64,000 nt of DNA from assembly GCF_009660225.1 (NCBI RefSeq), contig NZ_CP045920.1, positions 310,001 through 374,000 of the forward strand, read 5' to 3'. The translations under genes and the position numbers were made by a program. Under the pieces are notes generated by a model that did no database searches, was not told the DNA's origin, and saw only the letters and a program-made list of their open reading frames with translations. Of the stretch, positions 45,082 to 53,771 are shown in pieces; position 1 is the stretch's first letter, and each line of letters starts with the position of its first letter. The stretch comes from Pseudactinotalea sp. HY158. GTDB taxonomy: Bacteria > Actinomycetota > Actinomycetes > Actinomycetales > Beutenbergiaceae.

Positions 45082-47000
45082 TGTGGCGCCGCGCCCGCCC
45101 AGTGCTGCTCATGACCGTCCGCGACCTGCGACGGAGACCGCTGCGCACCGTGCTGGTAGCAGTGCTGATTGCGCTGGTGACGGCTGTCGCGTCGGCGACC
45201 GTGGGCATCGCGATCGCCAACCGGGACGAGGCGTCCGGGGTGGCGATGGACCCATGGGCCGCGGCCACCACGGTGCTCGTCTGTGTGCTGGTGCTCGGGA
45301 TGATCTGCCTCGTCACGGCGCCGGTCCATCTGGCAGCTGCCCACCGCAACATGCGCCGGTTCGGGCTCCTCGAGGCAGCGGGTGGCCGTGCCACCGACAC
45401 CACCCTCGCCCTGACCGCCCCGGCCGGACTCACGGCGGCTCTCGGCGCGGGTGTAGGCGCGCCCGTCGGGCTCGTGCTCGCCCAGCTGGCGGGGCAGGTC
45501 GGTGATGATACGGCGTGGGTGCTGTCGACCGCAGCCGCAGTGGTCGGCGCCGTCGTGATCATCGTCGTCGTGGTGGCCGTCAATGTGGCCGCCTCACTGC
45601 TGACAGCGTGGCGGGTTCGGGACGCGCCCGTCGTCGAAATGCTCCGGGCACGCCCGCCGCAGGGGGCGCTCACGCACGGGCCGCGTCGCGTCGGGCTAGC
45701 CGTCTCCGGCGCGGCGCTGGGTGCCACGACGGCGATGCTCGGGCTGCATCGCGTCGACCTGCTGCTCGTCGGCATCGGCGCCATCGTCACGTGGGCGGGT
45801 CTCGGAGCGCTGTTGGCGCTCGGCGTCGGCTCGATCCTCGGCAGTGCCCGAAGGGGTCCCTATTCGCTCCGGTTCGCGCTGCGAGAGGGGGCGCGGCATC
45901 CGATGCGGGTGGTGCCGACGACCATCGCCAGCGCCACCCTCGTCGCTCTTCTGGTCGTGGCGATGGCGTTTCTGGGCAGCACGCGTCAGGCCGCCCTCGA
46001 CAGGTACATCCCGACCGGCCCGCCGGGCTCGGGGCTGCTGATGCTCTCAGGCGGCGACGCGACATCGGTGCCTCCGACTGCTGCAGACCTCGAACGCATC
46101 TCATCGCTGATCGCGGCGGCCGGCACTGACGGCCGCGCGGTACCGCTCGTCACTCCGGACGGTCCGCTCCAACTGTCACGGGAGCAGCAGCTCGTGGCAC
46201 TCGTTCCCGCCGACGTCGACAGCCTGCTGGGCGGCTCGGGTGCGCCGACCGCACTCGTGGCAACCGACGGCCTGGTTGATGCGTGGAACTACGACACCGC
46301 CATCCGGGATGTGATCGCCGCAGGCAACGTCGCCGTGGCGCTGGGGACACTCGACGATGGCGATGGCCCTGCGGTGCTGGCTGGACCGGGCGGCCAGCAC
46401 GAGGTCGAGGTCGAGGAGATCCTCCCTCGCAGCCCGATGGCGGTCCTCCTGCCCCCGACCGTCGCCACCGAACTGGGCCACGACACCCATGTCTTCGCGG
46501 CGATGGCGATGGGTCTCGATGGCGGCGAGCTCGAGGAACTCGGGCAAAGGGCACTCAAGGACGGCTGGATGCTCGCGATCGAGCAGGGCCCGCCCGAGCT
46601 GGAGCGGGCGCGAACGCAGTACACGCTCCTCGCGGCCGCCGCGGTGGCGGTCGCACTCATCCTGTGGATCATGGGCGCGCTCGCTCGGGAGGAGGCACGC
46701 GCAGACATCGTCACGCTCGCGGCCGTCGGGGCGCGTCCGAGATTCATGCGCTCGGTCGCGGCGTGGCAGGCCGGCGGCGTGGCGATCATCGCGGTGATCG
46801 GGGGTGTGCCGGTGGGACTGCTCGCCACCAGGCTGCTCATGACGCTCCGCGACGCCAGCCTGGCCCACGAGCACACGCCACTCGTGATCCCGTGGCTTCC
46901 GGTGCTCGCCATGCTCGTCGTGGTTCCGCTCGTCGCGGGAGTCGGCGTGGCCCTACTCCAGCCCCGCCGATCACCGTTGGTGCGCCGACCAGCGGAGTGA
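45081..47000 (+). CDS. FtsX-like ABC transporter permease
   Basis: 639 aa. An N-terminal helix (TVLVAVLIALVTAVASATVGIAIAN), a three-helix FtsX module at about 75-185 with HRNMRRFGLLEAAGGRATDTTL, a second single helix near 290 followed by a large extracytoplasmic domain of about 220 residues, then a last FtsX module (LILWIMGALAREEARADIVTLAAVGARPRFMRSVAAWQAG...). MacB/BceB-like exporters look like this. ATG 45081 shares its A with the stop of the ATPase; GTG 45078 is the alternative. Last gene of the padR operon. Confidence 0.88.
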   Translation: MWRRARPVLLMTVRDLRRRPLRTVLVAVLIALVTAVASATVGIAIANRDEASGVAMDPWAAATTVLVCVLVLGMICLVTAPVHLAAAHRNMRRFGLLEAAGGRATDTTLALTAPAGLTAALGAGVGAPVGLVLAQLAGQVGDDTAWVLSTAAAVVGAVVIIVVVVAVNVAASLLTAWRVRDAPVVEMLRARPPQGALTHGPRRVGLAVSGAALGATTAMLGLHRVDLLLVGIGAIVTWAGLGALLALGVGSILGSARRGPYSLRFALREGARHPMRVVPTTIASATLVALLVVAMAFLGSTRQAALDRYIPTGPPGSGLLMLSGGDATSVPPTAADLERISSLIAAAGTDGRAVPLVTPDGPLQLSREQQLVALVPADVDSLLGGSGAPTALVATDGLVDAWNYDTAIRDVIAAGNVAVALGTLDDGDGPAVLAGPGGQHEVEVEEILPRSPMAVLLPPTVATELGHDTHVFAAMAMGLDGGELEELGQRALKDGWMLAIEQGPPELERARTQYTLLAAAAVAVALILWIMGALAREEARADIVTLAAVGARPRFMRSVAAWQAGGVAIIAVIGGVPVGLLATRLLMTLRDASLAHEHTPLVIPWLPVLAMLVVVPLVAGVGVALLQPRRSPLVRRPAE

Positions 47001-47040
47001 AGTGCGCGGGGAGGCGATCCGGCGCGGGTTGGCTGAGTTT

Positions 47041-47080
47041 GCCGCGTGAGGGTGCTCGAAGCCGCGTGAGGGTGCTCGAA
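47041..47080. repeat. 20-bp perfect tandem duplication
   Basis: GCCGCGTGAGGGTGCTCGAA occurs twice head to tail just after the exporter operon. No gene is recognisable here; it starts the repeat-rich stretch 47.0-47.7 kb. Confidence 0.85.
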
Positions 47081-47121
47081 ACCGTGGTGCTGATATTTCA
47101 GAGTGGCGAGGAGATGGTGAT

Positions 47122-47158
47122 CCATGCCATGCCATGCCATGCCATGCCATGCCATGCC
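47122..47158. repeat. CCATG pentanucleotide microsatellite (7.4 copies)
   Basis: Seven perfect CCATG units plus CC. Each unit contains ATG, and because five is not a multiple of three the ATGs fall in all three frames. Units like this are rare in GC-rich genomes and are prone to slippage. No convincing gene starts from it, although ORFs of about 100-180 codons are open to the right. Confidence 0.9.
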
Positions 47159-47208
47159 GGCGAGGAAGAGGTACTTGGACCTGCTGCCCGGACTACACAG
47201 CTTGGTGG

Positions 47209-47655
47209 TCACGGCGGAGGGTGCTTGGGAGTGTCGCGCCACCGCCGTCGCGAGATGCCGAAGGCGGGCGTTACTGCGGCCGCGCTACATCTTCCCGGGT
47301 CCCAGACGGGCGCCCGGGGACGCTGTCGCACCTTGTCTATGGACGAGTCGCGGTGTCGTTGAGGGTGAGTATCTCCGCAACCACGGGTTGCCACTGGGAC
47401 TCGGCTGGTTTGCCGGACGACGACCTTGCGTGTGATCGCCCCGTTGCCTGCTGCCCGACACTCCTCGTGTACTTCGCGCCTGCATCGTTGGGAGCACCAC
47501 CCGCGGGGTCGGCCGGGTGCGCTCGTGTTCTTCTTCGGAATCTCGTCGCCACGCCGCGGGCACGTATTGGGCGTTCGCGCCACCTCGTTCTCGGGATCGC
47601 GTCGCCCGTCGGCACTCACCGGGGCACTCTTCTCGCGAATGATGTCCTGAGACAC
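47209..47655 (-). CDS. Small Cys-containing protein, probably degenerate
   Basis: 148 aa in one frame. The N-terminal half contains NTCPRRGDEIPKK and APGRPRGWCSQRCRREVHEE, similar to short actinobacterial proteins with a CxxC...GRPRxWCSxxCR zinc-ribbon pattern. The first pair is CPRR, so one zinc Cys appears lost (a single base change from Cys). After about residue 95 the sequence looks like non-coding translation. GTG 47655 lies within the first copy of a 21-bp direct repeat. Possibly a dying gene; function unknown. Confidence 0.4.
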   Translation of the reverse strand: MSQDIIREKSAPVSADGRRDPENEVARTPNTCPRRGDEIPKKNTSAPGRPRGWCSQRCRREVHEECRAAGNGAITRKVVVRQTSRVPVATRGCGDTHPQRHRDSSIDKVRQRPRAPVWDPGRCSAAAVTPAFGISRRRWRDTPKHPPP

Positions 47656-47677
47656 CCGCGAACGATGTCCTGAGACA
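47634..47677. repeat. 21-bp direct repeats with internal palindrome
   Basis: Two copies (47634-47654 and 47657-47677), 23 bases apart, differ at one base (T or C). The second copy continues to GATGTCCTGAGACATC, a palindrome with 6-bp arms. This could be a regulatory site of the small gene reading left or the edge of a lost mobile element. Confidence 0.75.
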
Positions 47678-47684
47678 TCACACA

Positions 47685-47697
47685 GCGGAGGATGGGG
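47685..47697. repeat. 13-bp copy of the tRNA-Ser(GGA) 3' end (possible att site)
   Basis: GCGGAGGATGGGG here is identical to 49278-49290 in the 3' end of tRNA-Ser(GGA). The pair brackets 1.6 kb that holds the HTH/nucleotidyltransferase cassette. A short tRNA-end duplication is what tRNA-targeted integration leaves, but 13 bases is close to chance and no integrase is present. Confidence 0.4.
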
Positions 47698-47771
47698 TAG
47701 TAAAACCAGAAGCGCTGTGACCTGCTCATTGAGAACCTGATGTTGCCGTGTGTCAGCGGTGTGTCAGCTTC

Positions 47772-48385
47772 TCAGGTGATCGCGCGTGTCCGTAGCGCGA
47801 GCTCAACTCGTTGCAGCCCGGCTGCCGAGCTCTCGACGACGGCCCAGACGAGCCGATGGGCCTTCATGCCACCGACCATCGAGACCAGCCTGGAGCGTTC
47901 CAGGCGGTCCAGAGGCGAGTCGTTGCGCACGTCGGCGGGCTCCAGCAGTGCGGCGAGGACGGCGAAGTCGATGAGGTGCCGGTCCCGGGCCCGGTCAAGC
48001 ATCACGGTGCGGGCGGCTGCCTTCGCCCCGAGTGCGCCGAGCAGCGAGGGGCGCGGGACGGTGCCGTGTCGCCCGGCTACTGTGACCGGCTGCGGCGAGG
48101 TGCGATTGAGTGCTTTCCGTGCTCCTGGTGTCTCGAGCGTGGTGCCCCCGCCGATGCCGACTCGGTTCGCGGCAGCCTCACCGATCCTCGGACGTCCAGG
48201 ACGGCGTCCGCGTCGTCGGTGGGCCGTGTGGGCCAGGACTGCCGGGTGGCGCACCAGAGGTGGACCATCTGCCCGCCTACGAGCGTCCACCCGGTGGGGT
48301 GGGCTTGGTAGAGGTCGAGCAGTGCATGCCAGCTGGCGGTCTGCTTGTCGTTCAGCATCGGCACGTCGACGAGGGAGTCGGTCAT
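47772..48385 (-). pseudogene. AbiEii-like nucleotidyltransferase, internally deleted
   Basis: The N-terminal part, MTDSLVDVPMLNDKQTASWH to GWTLVGGQMVHLWC...RPTDDADAVLDVRG, has the GG and DxD of a DNA-polymerase-beta-type nucleotidyltransferase. At about 48181-48195 the reading frame breaks; the other frame continues with RIGEAAANRVGIGGGTTLETPGA to RPSLLGALGAKAAA, RDRHLIDFAVLAALL and the stop at 47772. A frame-changing deletion of perhaps 130-150 bases, with the third catalytic residue region, best explains it. Its start overlaps the stop of the HTH gene (ATGA). In AbiE-type toxin-antitoxin modules the nucleotidyltransferase is the toxin. Confidence 0.75.
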
Positions 48386-49056
48386 GCTTGAGGCTCCGGC
48401 TGGTTGGCTGAGTGTTCACGGATGAGAATGCGCGCCTGTTGCGCCTCGCGCGGTCCGAGGTCGGCCAGGTCCGCCGCTATCAACAGCCACGGCACGGGGT
48501 TGCCCGATGGTTCGGGGGCGGCGTAGAGGACCACGTTCGGCATGTCGCCGAGAGCCGGTTCCGTCAGCAAGTGGTCCCACACCACGCCCTGCAGGTCGGC
48601 GACGGCTACATAGCCCTCGGCCAATCGTGCGTCGGCCATGCCCGAGCGCGGATCGGATCTGCCCGAGGGGGCAACGCGTGGGTCGGCCAGCAGTGCGGGT
48701 GCATCCGGTCCGACGAACTGTGATCGCTGTGCTCGGCGGGAGAGGAGTGAGCGCAAGGAGGGCAGCGGGTCCGGCTCGAGCAGTAACGCTCGCCATCTGC
48801 GGCGCAGGCGTGACACCTCCGAGGGGCTCAGCTCGTCCGATGGGCGACCGTCGGCGATTGCCACGAGGGCTCGCGCTGACCGGGGGCTGAGGGGTTGACC
48901 GCGTCGCACGGGCACTGCGGCCAAGGAGGCAAGGTCGATCAACCAGCGACCGCCGATCTTCTGTCCACGAAGCTGGCCGCGAGCGAGCATGTTTCGCACC
49001 CGCTGAGGGGTCACCCCAAGATGTCGGGCGACATCGTTCACGCCGGCCTGCGTCAT
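48382..49056 (-). CDS. HTH protein, probable antitoxin/regulator of a nucleotidyltransferase module
   Basis: 224 aa. The N-terminus (VNDVARHLGVTPQRVRNMLARGQLRGQKIGGRWLIDLASL) is an excisionase/MerR-type helix-turn-helix. RRGQPLSPRSARALVAIADG and SEVSRLRRRWRALL follow, and a C-terminal domain (GMADARLAEGYVAVADLQGVVWDHLL...VPWLLIAADLADLG) that I do not recognise. It overlaps the broken nucleotidyltransferase by ATGA, the layout of AbiEi/AbiEii-like toxin-antitoxin pairs. No SD is visible; the promoter is placed for a leaderless message. A perfect inverted repeat over the promoter suggests autorepression. Confidence 0.75.
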   Translation of the reverse strand: MTQAGVNDVARHLGVTPQRVRNMLARGQLRGQKIGGRWLIDLASLAAVPVRRGQPLSPRSARALVAIADGRPSDELSPSEVSRLRRRWRALLLEPDPLPSLRSLLSRRAQRSQFVGPDAPALLADPRVAPSGRSDPRSGMADARLAEGYVAVADLQGVVWDHLLTEPALGDMPNVVLYAAPEPSGNPVPWLLIAADLADLGPREAQQARILIREHSANQPEPQA

Positions 49057-49057
49057 A

Positions 49058-49093
49058 GACAGTATTGTTGCGTTGACGAAACAATACTGTCAA
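49058..49093 (-). promoter_or_regulatory. Leaderless promoter within a perfect 12-bp inverted repeat
   Basis: GACAGTATTGTT (49058-49069) and AACAATACTGTC (49080-49091) are perfect inverted arms separated by 10 bases. Read on the minus strand, TTGACA (49093-49088), an 18-base spacer and AACAAT (49069-49064) form a promoter whose start would fall at the ATG seven bases on. The arms cover both promoter boxes, so a dimer bound here would block it. It is far more AT-rich than its surroundings. Confidence 0.7.
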
Positions 49094-49215
49094 TAAGTGG
49101 GCCGGGGTTCGGTCTCCGATCGCGCCGCTGTCGCGCGCTGCACGCGCGCCGCGCACGGGGTCGAAGAGGCCCACACTGTTCGTGCCGCCGCAGGCGTCGA
49201 TATGCGGGCCGAGCA

Positions 49216-49271
49216 CCAAAAAGACCCCGGAACCCGAGCCGAGAACTGCTGTTCCTGTCGAGGTTCCGGGG
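49216..49271 (-). terminator. Intrinsic terminator of tRNA-Ser(GGA)
   Basis: Read on the minus strand, CCCCGGAACC pairs with GGTTCCGGGG (49262-49271 and 49225-49234) around a loop with a small inner stem, followed by TCTTTTTGG, a true U-tract. It starts four bases after the tRNA. Confidence 0.85.
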
Positions 49272-49275
49272 CACA

Positions 49276-49363
49276 TGGCGGAGGATGGGGGATTCGAACC
49301 CCCGAGAGCTTTCACTCAACACGCTTTCCAAGCGTGCGCACTAGGCCACTATGCGAATCCTCC
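49276..49363 (-). tRNA. tRNA-Ser (anticodon GGA)
   Basis: An 88-base class II tRNA including encoded CCA. Acceptor GGAGGAT pairs with ATCCTCC; the anticodon loop TTGGAAA gives GGA, reading UCC and UCU; long variable arm; T-arm GGGGG TTCGAAT CCCCC. Its 3' end faces the accessory stretch 47.0-49.3 kb. Confidence 0.95.
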
Positions 49364-49475
49364 CGGCGCCAACGAGGATAGCGGTTCGGGAGGTGAACTA
49401 GCGAACCGGGCCGCCGTGACGTCGTTCACCCGCCCGGGTTCGTCTCCCGCCCGCCCGCCGGGTACAGTGGAGCCC

Positions 49476-49563
49476 GACCCCTCGTGCGGCGTCATCTCAC
49501 TGAATCCCCCCAGGGCCGGAAGGCAGCAAGGGCAGGTGGGCTCTGGCGGGTGTGCGAGGGGTC
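49476..49563 (+). ncRNA. ffs: Signal recognition particle RNA, small bacterial (4.5S) type
   Basis: An 88-base RNA whose ends pair perfectly (GACCCCTCG with CGAGGGGTC). The apex has the SRP motif: CCAGGGCCGGAAGGCAGCAAGGG with the GGAA tetraloop and the asymmetric internal loop that binds Ffh. It is upstream of dnaX, a common arrangement in actinobacteria. Role: guides ribosomes translating membrane proteins to FtsY. Confidence 0.92.
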
Positions 49564-49702
49564 CTTCGATTCCCAGGTGCGTTCGTCCGGCCCGCGTGGC
49601 CCGTGCGACCTGACCATGGCTCGGCGATCGAGCGTTCGGCGAGTGGTCCACACCCCCGCGGGCGGACTGCCGATGTCGGCGCTTCCGCCTAGAGTGGCGT
49701 GG

Positions 49703-52548
49703 GTGAGCACAGCCCTGTACCGCCGCTACCGCCCGGACACGTTCGCCGACGTCATCGGCCAGGAACACGTGACCGGTCCGCTCATGGCGGCGATCGACTC
49801 CGGGCGCATCAATCACGCCTACCTCTTCTCGGGCCCGCGCGGGTGCGGGAAGACCACCTCGGCGCGGATCCTCGCCCGCTGCCTCAACTGCGAGCAGGGC
49901 CCCACCTCCACTCCGTGCGGGCAGTGCCCCTCGTGCGTGGAGCTGGCCCGCGGCGGCAGCGGCTCGATCGACGTGATCGAGATGGACGCAGCCTCCCACG
50001 GTGGTGTCGATGACGCCCGTGACCTGCGTGAACGCGCACTGTTCGCCCCGGTGCGCGACCGCTACAAGGTGTTCATCATCGATGAGGCCCACATGGTCAC
50101 GACCCAGGGCTTCAACGCGCTGCTCAAGCTCGTGGAGGAGCCGCCCGCGCACGTGAAGTTCGTGTTCGCCACGACCGAGCCCGAGAAGGTCATCGGCACG
50201 ATCCGCTCACGCACGCACCACTATCCGTTCCGGCTCGTGCCGCCCGATCAGCTGCTCGCGTACCTGGCCCACCTCGCCGAGGTCGAGCAGGTCCGGATCG
50301 AGGACGGCGTGCTCCCGCTCGTCGTGCGCGCCGGCACCGGCTCCGTACGTGATTCCCTCTCGGTGCTCGATCAGCTCGTCGCGGGCGCCGAGAACGCCGT
50401 CGTCTCCTACGACCGGGCCGTCGCCCTGCTCGGGTTCACGCCGGGCACGCTGCTGGACGACGCAGCCGAGGCCCTCGCGGCCCGTGACGGTGCGGGGCTG
50501 TTCGCCGTCGTGGAGCGGGTGGTCGACTCGGGCCACGATCCGCGCCGATTCGCCGAGGACCTGCTCGAGCGGCTCCGTGACCTCATCGTCGTGCTCGCCG
50601 CGGGCGATTCGGCCGCATCGGTGCTGCCGACCGTGCCGGCCGATCAGCTGACGCGCATGCACACCCAGGCCCGCAACCTGGGGGCCGCCACCTGCTCGCG
50701 TGCCGCCGATCTCGTGCACGCCGCGCTCGCGGAGATGGCCGGGGCGACGTCGCCACGCCTCCAGCTCGAGTTGCTGTGTGCGCGGCTGCTCCTGCCCACG
50801 GCCGAGGACGGCGCCGCCGCCCTGGGCGCGCGGGTGGAGTACCTCGAGCGGGTCGCCGGCGACGGCGGGTTGCGATCGAGCGCCCCGCAGCCGGCGCCCG
50901 TCACGTCACGTCCGCAGGCTCCCACGCCCATGCCTGCTCCCGCGCCAGTGCCTGCGCCCGCGCCCGTGCCCGCGTCCGGCGCGGCGGCGCCCGCTGCGCC
51001 CGCACCCACGTCGGCTGCGCCTACACCGTCGCCCGCACCCACCGCGGCCGGGGCCGGCCCCGACGGGTGGAGTCCGCGCGGAGCGGATCACCCGCAGGCG
51101 GCGCCCGCTGCGGCGGGCGCCGGCACCGAGCCTCCGGCGGCCACCGGCCCCGTGCCACCGGGCGGGATGCCACCGGGTGGGGGCGAATCGGCTCACGAAG
51201 CGCAGGTCGCGCGGCCCGCGCCGCCGCCCCGGCCACCACCCCCGCGCCCGAGGCCCGCCCGGCCGCACCCGCCCCGGAGGCGCGCCCCGCAGCCCCCGCG
51301 CAGTCGGGGACGAGCGGGATCAACGTCGCGGCCGTGCGTCAGCGCTGGGACGAGGTGCTCCAGACCCTTGCCCAGATCAAGCGGGTCACCTGGGCGCTCG
51401 TGTCCCAGAACGCCCAGGTGGTCGACCTGAGCGACGACTCGCTCACGCTCGGCTTCGCAACCGGCGGCCTGGCCACGGCCTTCCGCTCGGGCACGCACAG
51501 TGAGCCGGTGGCCCAGGCCCTGGCCGAGACCCTCGGCCTCCGGGTGCGCATCGAGGTCTCGATCCTCGGCGAGGACGGTGGCTCCGGCGGCGGCCCGCGC
51601 GGCGGCCAGGGCGGCCCCGGGCGCGGTGGCGGCCCGGGTCGACAGGGTGGCCAAGGTGGCCAGGGCGGCCAAGGCAGTCAGGGGGGCCAGGGCGGAACCG
51701 GTGGCGCAGGCGGTCAGGGCGGCGCCCACTCCGGAGCTCGCGGCCCCGGGGGAGTCTCGGCGTCACAGCGTGGCGGATCCGATGCAGTGAGCCGGGCCAG
51801 TGCCGACTGGGGGCTGGACGACGCCCCGGTCGAGACCGCGGAGTTCGCCACCGAGCGCGCTCCCGCCCCGGACACCGGAACGCCGGGAACCGCCGCCCCG
51901 GACACCGGAACGCCGGACACCGGCGCGCCGGCTGCCGCTGTCGGACCCGTGGCAGCGCCGGTGCCCGGCGGTGCCGAGACCGGGCCGAACCACGTGACCG
52001 TGACTCCACCGGCGGACACGTACGCGTCGCCGGCGCCCGGTGCGCAGGCTCAGGCGAGCCCGACGGATTCTGCGACCCCGACTTACCCGACTAACCCGAC
52101 TAACTCTGCGGGACCTGCGGGGCCTGCGGACCCCGCAGGCCAGTCGACCACCGCGGGCGAGTCGAGCTCTGCCGGCCCGTCGACTTCGGCGAGCCCCCCG
52201 TGGGCGCCGGGCGGCGCGGGCAGCGTAGTGAGCCCGCCGAGTCCCGTGAGCCCGATGAGCCCGCCGAGTCCGCCGAGTCCGGCGAGCGTTCCCGGACCGG
52301 CGAGTGCCGCGGAACCGCCGGAGCGGGCTGCGGCGCGTGCGCGCCCGCCCGCGGAGCGCCGGCAGCCGGTCCAGTCTGCTCCGGCCGATGACATGTGGGA
52401 TGCGGCCCCGCCGTGGGACGACGACGCCTATGACACCCGCCCCGGTTCGAACGGTCACGGCGGCGACCAGCTCGTCGGTGCGCCGCTCGTGGCCAAGCTC
52501 CTCGGCGGCACGGTGATCGACGAGGTCACGCTGGATTCGGAGGGCTGA
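49703..52548 (+). CDS. dnaX: DNA polymerase III subunit gamma/tau (apparent -1 frameshift)
   Basis: Segment 1 (from GTG 49703) has the clamp-loader AAA+ domain: [19 protein letters not shown], Walker [10 protein letters not shown], zinc Cys ([19 protein letters not shown]), [17 protein letters not shown], and the [13 protein letters not shown] sensor 2. After a Pro/Ala linker the frame would stop at 51430. The -1 frame carries on with [15 protein letters not shown], the conserved tau domain ([17 protein letters not shown]...[10 protein letters not shown]), a Gly/Gln-rich tract, and stop at 52548, giving about 948 aa. One C missing from CCCC at 51227-51230 repairs it. Start has no SD; ATG 49673 is upstream. 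Confidence 0.9.
51593..51725 (+). repeat. Gly/Gln-rich coding repeat in tau
   Basis: Short GGCCAGGG-type units encode [11 protein letters not shown]...[14 protein letters not shown] after the tau domain of dnaX. A low-complexity linker; other dnaX genes have Pro/Ala linkers, so this Gly/Gln block is unusual but probably unstructured. Confidence 0.75.
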
Positions 52549-52552
52549 GCAG

Positions 52553-53152
52553 ATGTACGAAGGTGCCGTTCAGGATCTCATCGACAACCTCGGGCGCCTG
52601 CCCGGGATCGGCCCGAAGAGTGCCCAGCGGATCGCGTTCCATGTGCTGGCCGCGGATCCGCAGGACATCCGCTCCCTCGTGGCCGCGCTCACCGTGGTCA
52701 AGGAGAAGGTCCGATTCTGCTCGGTCTGCGGCAACATCGCCGAGGCCGAGACCTGCCGGATCTGCCTCGACCCGCGCCGCAACCCCGCGGTCATCTGCGT
52801 GGTGGAGGAGGCCAAGGACGTCGTCGCGATCGAGCGCACCCGCGAGTACCGCGGCAAGTACCACGTGCTCGGCGGGGCCATCAACCCGATCGACGGCGTC
52901 GGCCCGGACGACCTGCGGATCCGGGAACTGCTCACCCGCCTCGGCGGTGAGGAGGTGACCGAGGTCATCATCGCCACCGACCCGAACGTCGAGGGCGAGG
53001 CGACCGCCACCTACCTCGTACGGATGCTCCGCCCGCTCGGGATCACCGTCTCCCGGCTCGCCTCGGGACTACCCGTCGGGGGAGACTTGGAATACGCGGA
53101 CGAGGTCACCCTCGGACGCGCCTTCGAAGGGAGACGATCCGTCGATGCCTGA
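52553..53152 (+). CDS. recR: Recombination mediator RecR
   Basis: 199 aa, standard length. N-terminal HhH ([24 protein letters not shown]), a C4 zinc finger ([16 protein letters not shown]), a Toprim domain ([36 protein letters not shown]) and a C-terminal Walker-B-like segment ([36 protein letters not shown]). It loads RecA with RecF/RecO. ATG 52553 is five bases from the dnaX stop, the usual dnaX-recR order. Confidence 0.97.
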   Translation: MYEGAVQDLIDNLGRLPGIGPKSAQRIAFHVLAADPQDIRSLVAALTVVKEKVRFCSVCGNIAEAETCRICLDPRRNPAVICVVEEAKDVVAIERTREYRGKYHVLGGAINPIDGVGPDDLRIRELLTRLGGEEVTEVIIATDPNVEGEATATYLVRMLRPLGITVSRLASGLPVGGDLEYADEVTLGRAFEGRRSVDA

Positions 53153-53723
53153 CACCCCCGCCCCGCTCGGTGAGGACCTCGTCGAGATGGCCCACACCAC
53201 GGCGGCCCTCAGTTCCCACTACCTCGACAGCCTGACCGAGGTGGCCTCCGGCGCCAACCCCGATGCCGCCATCCCCGTGCTCCTCCTGGCCGCCACCGAC
53301 CTGAGCGCGGCGGGCGCGCGGCTCGGAGCCATCGAGGACGTCGTGCCCGCGCACCGATTCGAACCGGACGACGGCCCCGACCTCGACGTCGAGCCGCTGC
53401 GCACCTCCCTCGTGAACGTCCTCGGCGACCTCGACGGCTACACCGACGTGACCGATCCGCTCATCGCCCCCGAACTCACCGACGCCTCCCTCGTGAACGA
53501 CCTGGCCGAGACCGCGGCGGCCCTCGCGCTCGGGCTGCGCCACTACCGGGCCGGTCACCTCTCCGAGGCGCTGTGGTGGTGGCAGCTGACGTATCTGTCG
53601 ACCTGGGGCGACCGTGCCCTGGCCGTCTCCCGCGCCCTGCTCGCGCTCATCTCCCACCTGCGTCTCGACGTCGACGACGACACGGCCCTCGCCGCGCAGA
53701 TCGACGCCCTCAACGCCGACTGA
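53145..53723 (+). CDS. DUF5063 protein
   Basis: 192 aa, soluble and helical. [54 protein letters not shown] fits DUF5063, a family that follows recR in many actinobacteria. The start is eight bases inside recR, so it is coupled. Function unknown, possibly tied to RecR. Confidence 0.85.
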   Translation: MPDTPAPLGEDLVEMAHTTAALSSHYLDSLTEVASGANPDAAIPVLLLAATDLSAAGARLGAIEDVVPAHRFEPDDGPDLDVEPLRTSLVNVLGDLDGYTDVTDPLIAPELTDASLVNDLAETAAALALGLRHYRAGHLSEALWWWQLTYLSTWGDRALAVSRALLALISHLRLDVDDDTALAAQIDALNAD

Positions 53724-53755
53724 ACCGACCGAACCGGCTGAACCGGCTGAACCGA
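53722..53755. repeat. Short 10-bp tandem repeat after the DUF5063 gene
   Basis: Imperfect units of TGAACCGGC(T/C) from the stop codon of the DUF5063 gene to just before the SD of the next gene. No function seen. Confidence 0.6.
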
Positions 53756-53771
53756 GGGGACGGGGCAGGGC

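Noticed and set aside
47124-47435. Protein starting in the CCATG repeat (about 100 aa)
   Set aside because: No SD, no similarity or domain pattern, and overlapping frames are equally open.
51181-51260. Programmed -1 frameshift signal in dnaX as the default interpretation
   Set aside because: No X-XXY-YYZ heptamer with good re-pairing was found, and other genes in the window show the same kind of indel; kept only as an alternative.
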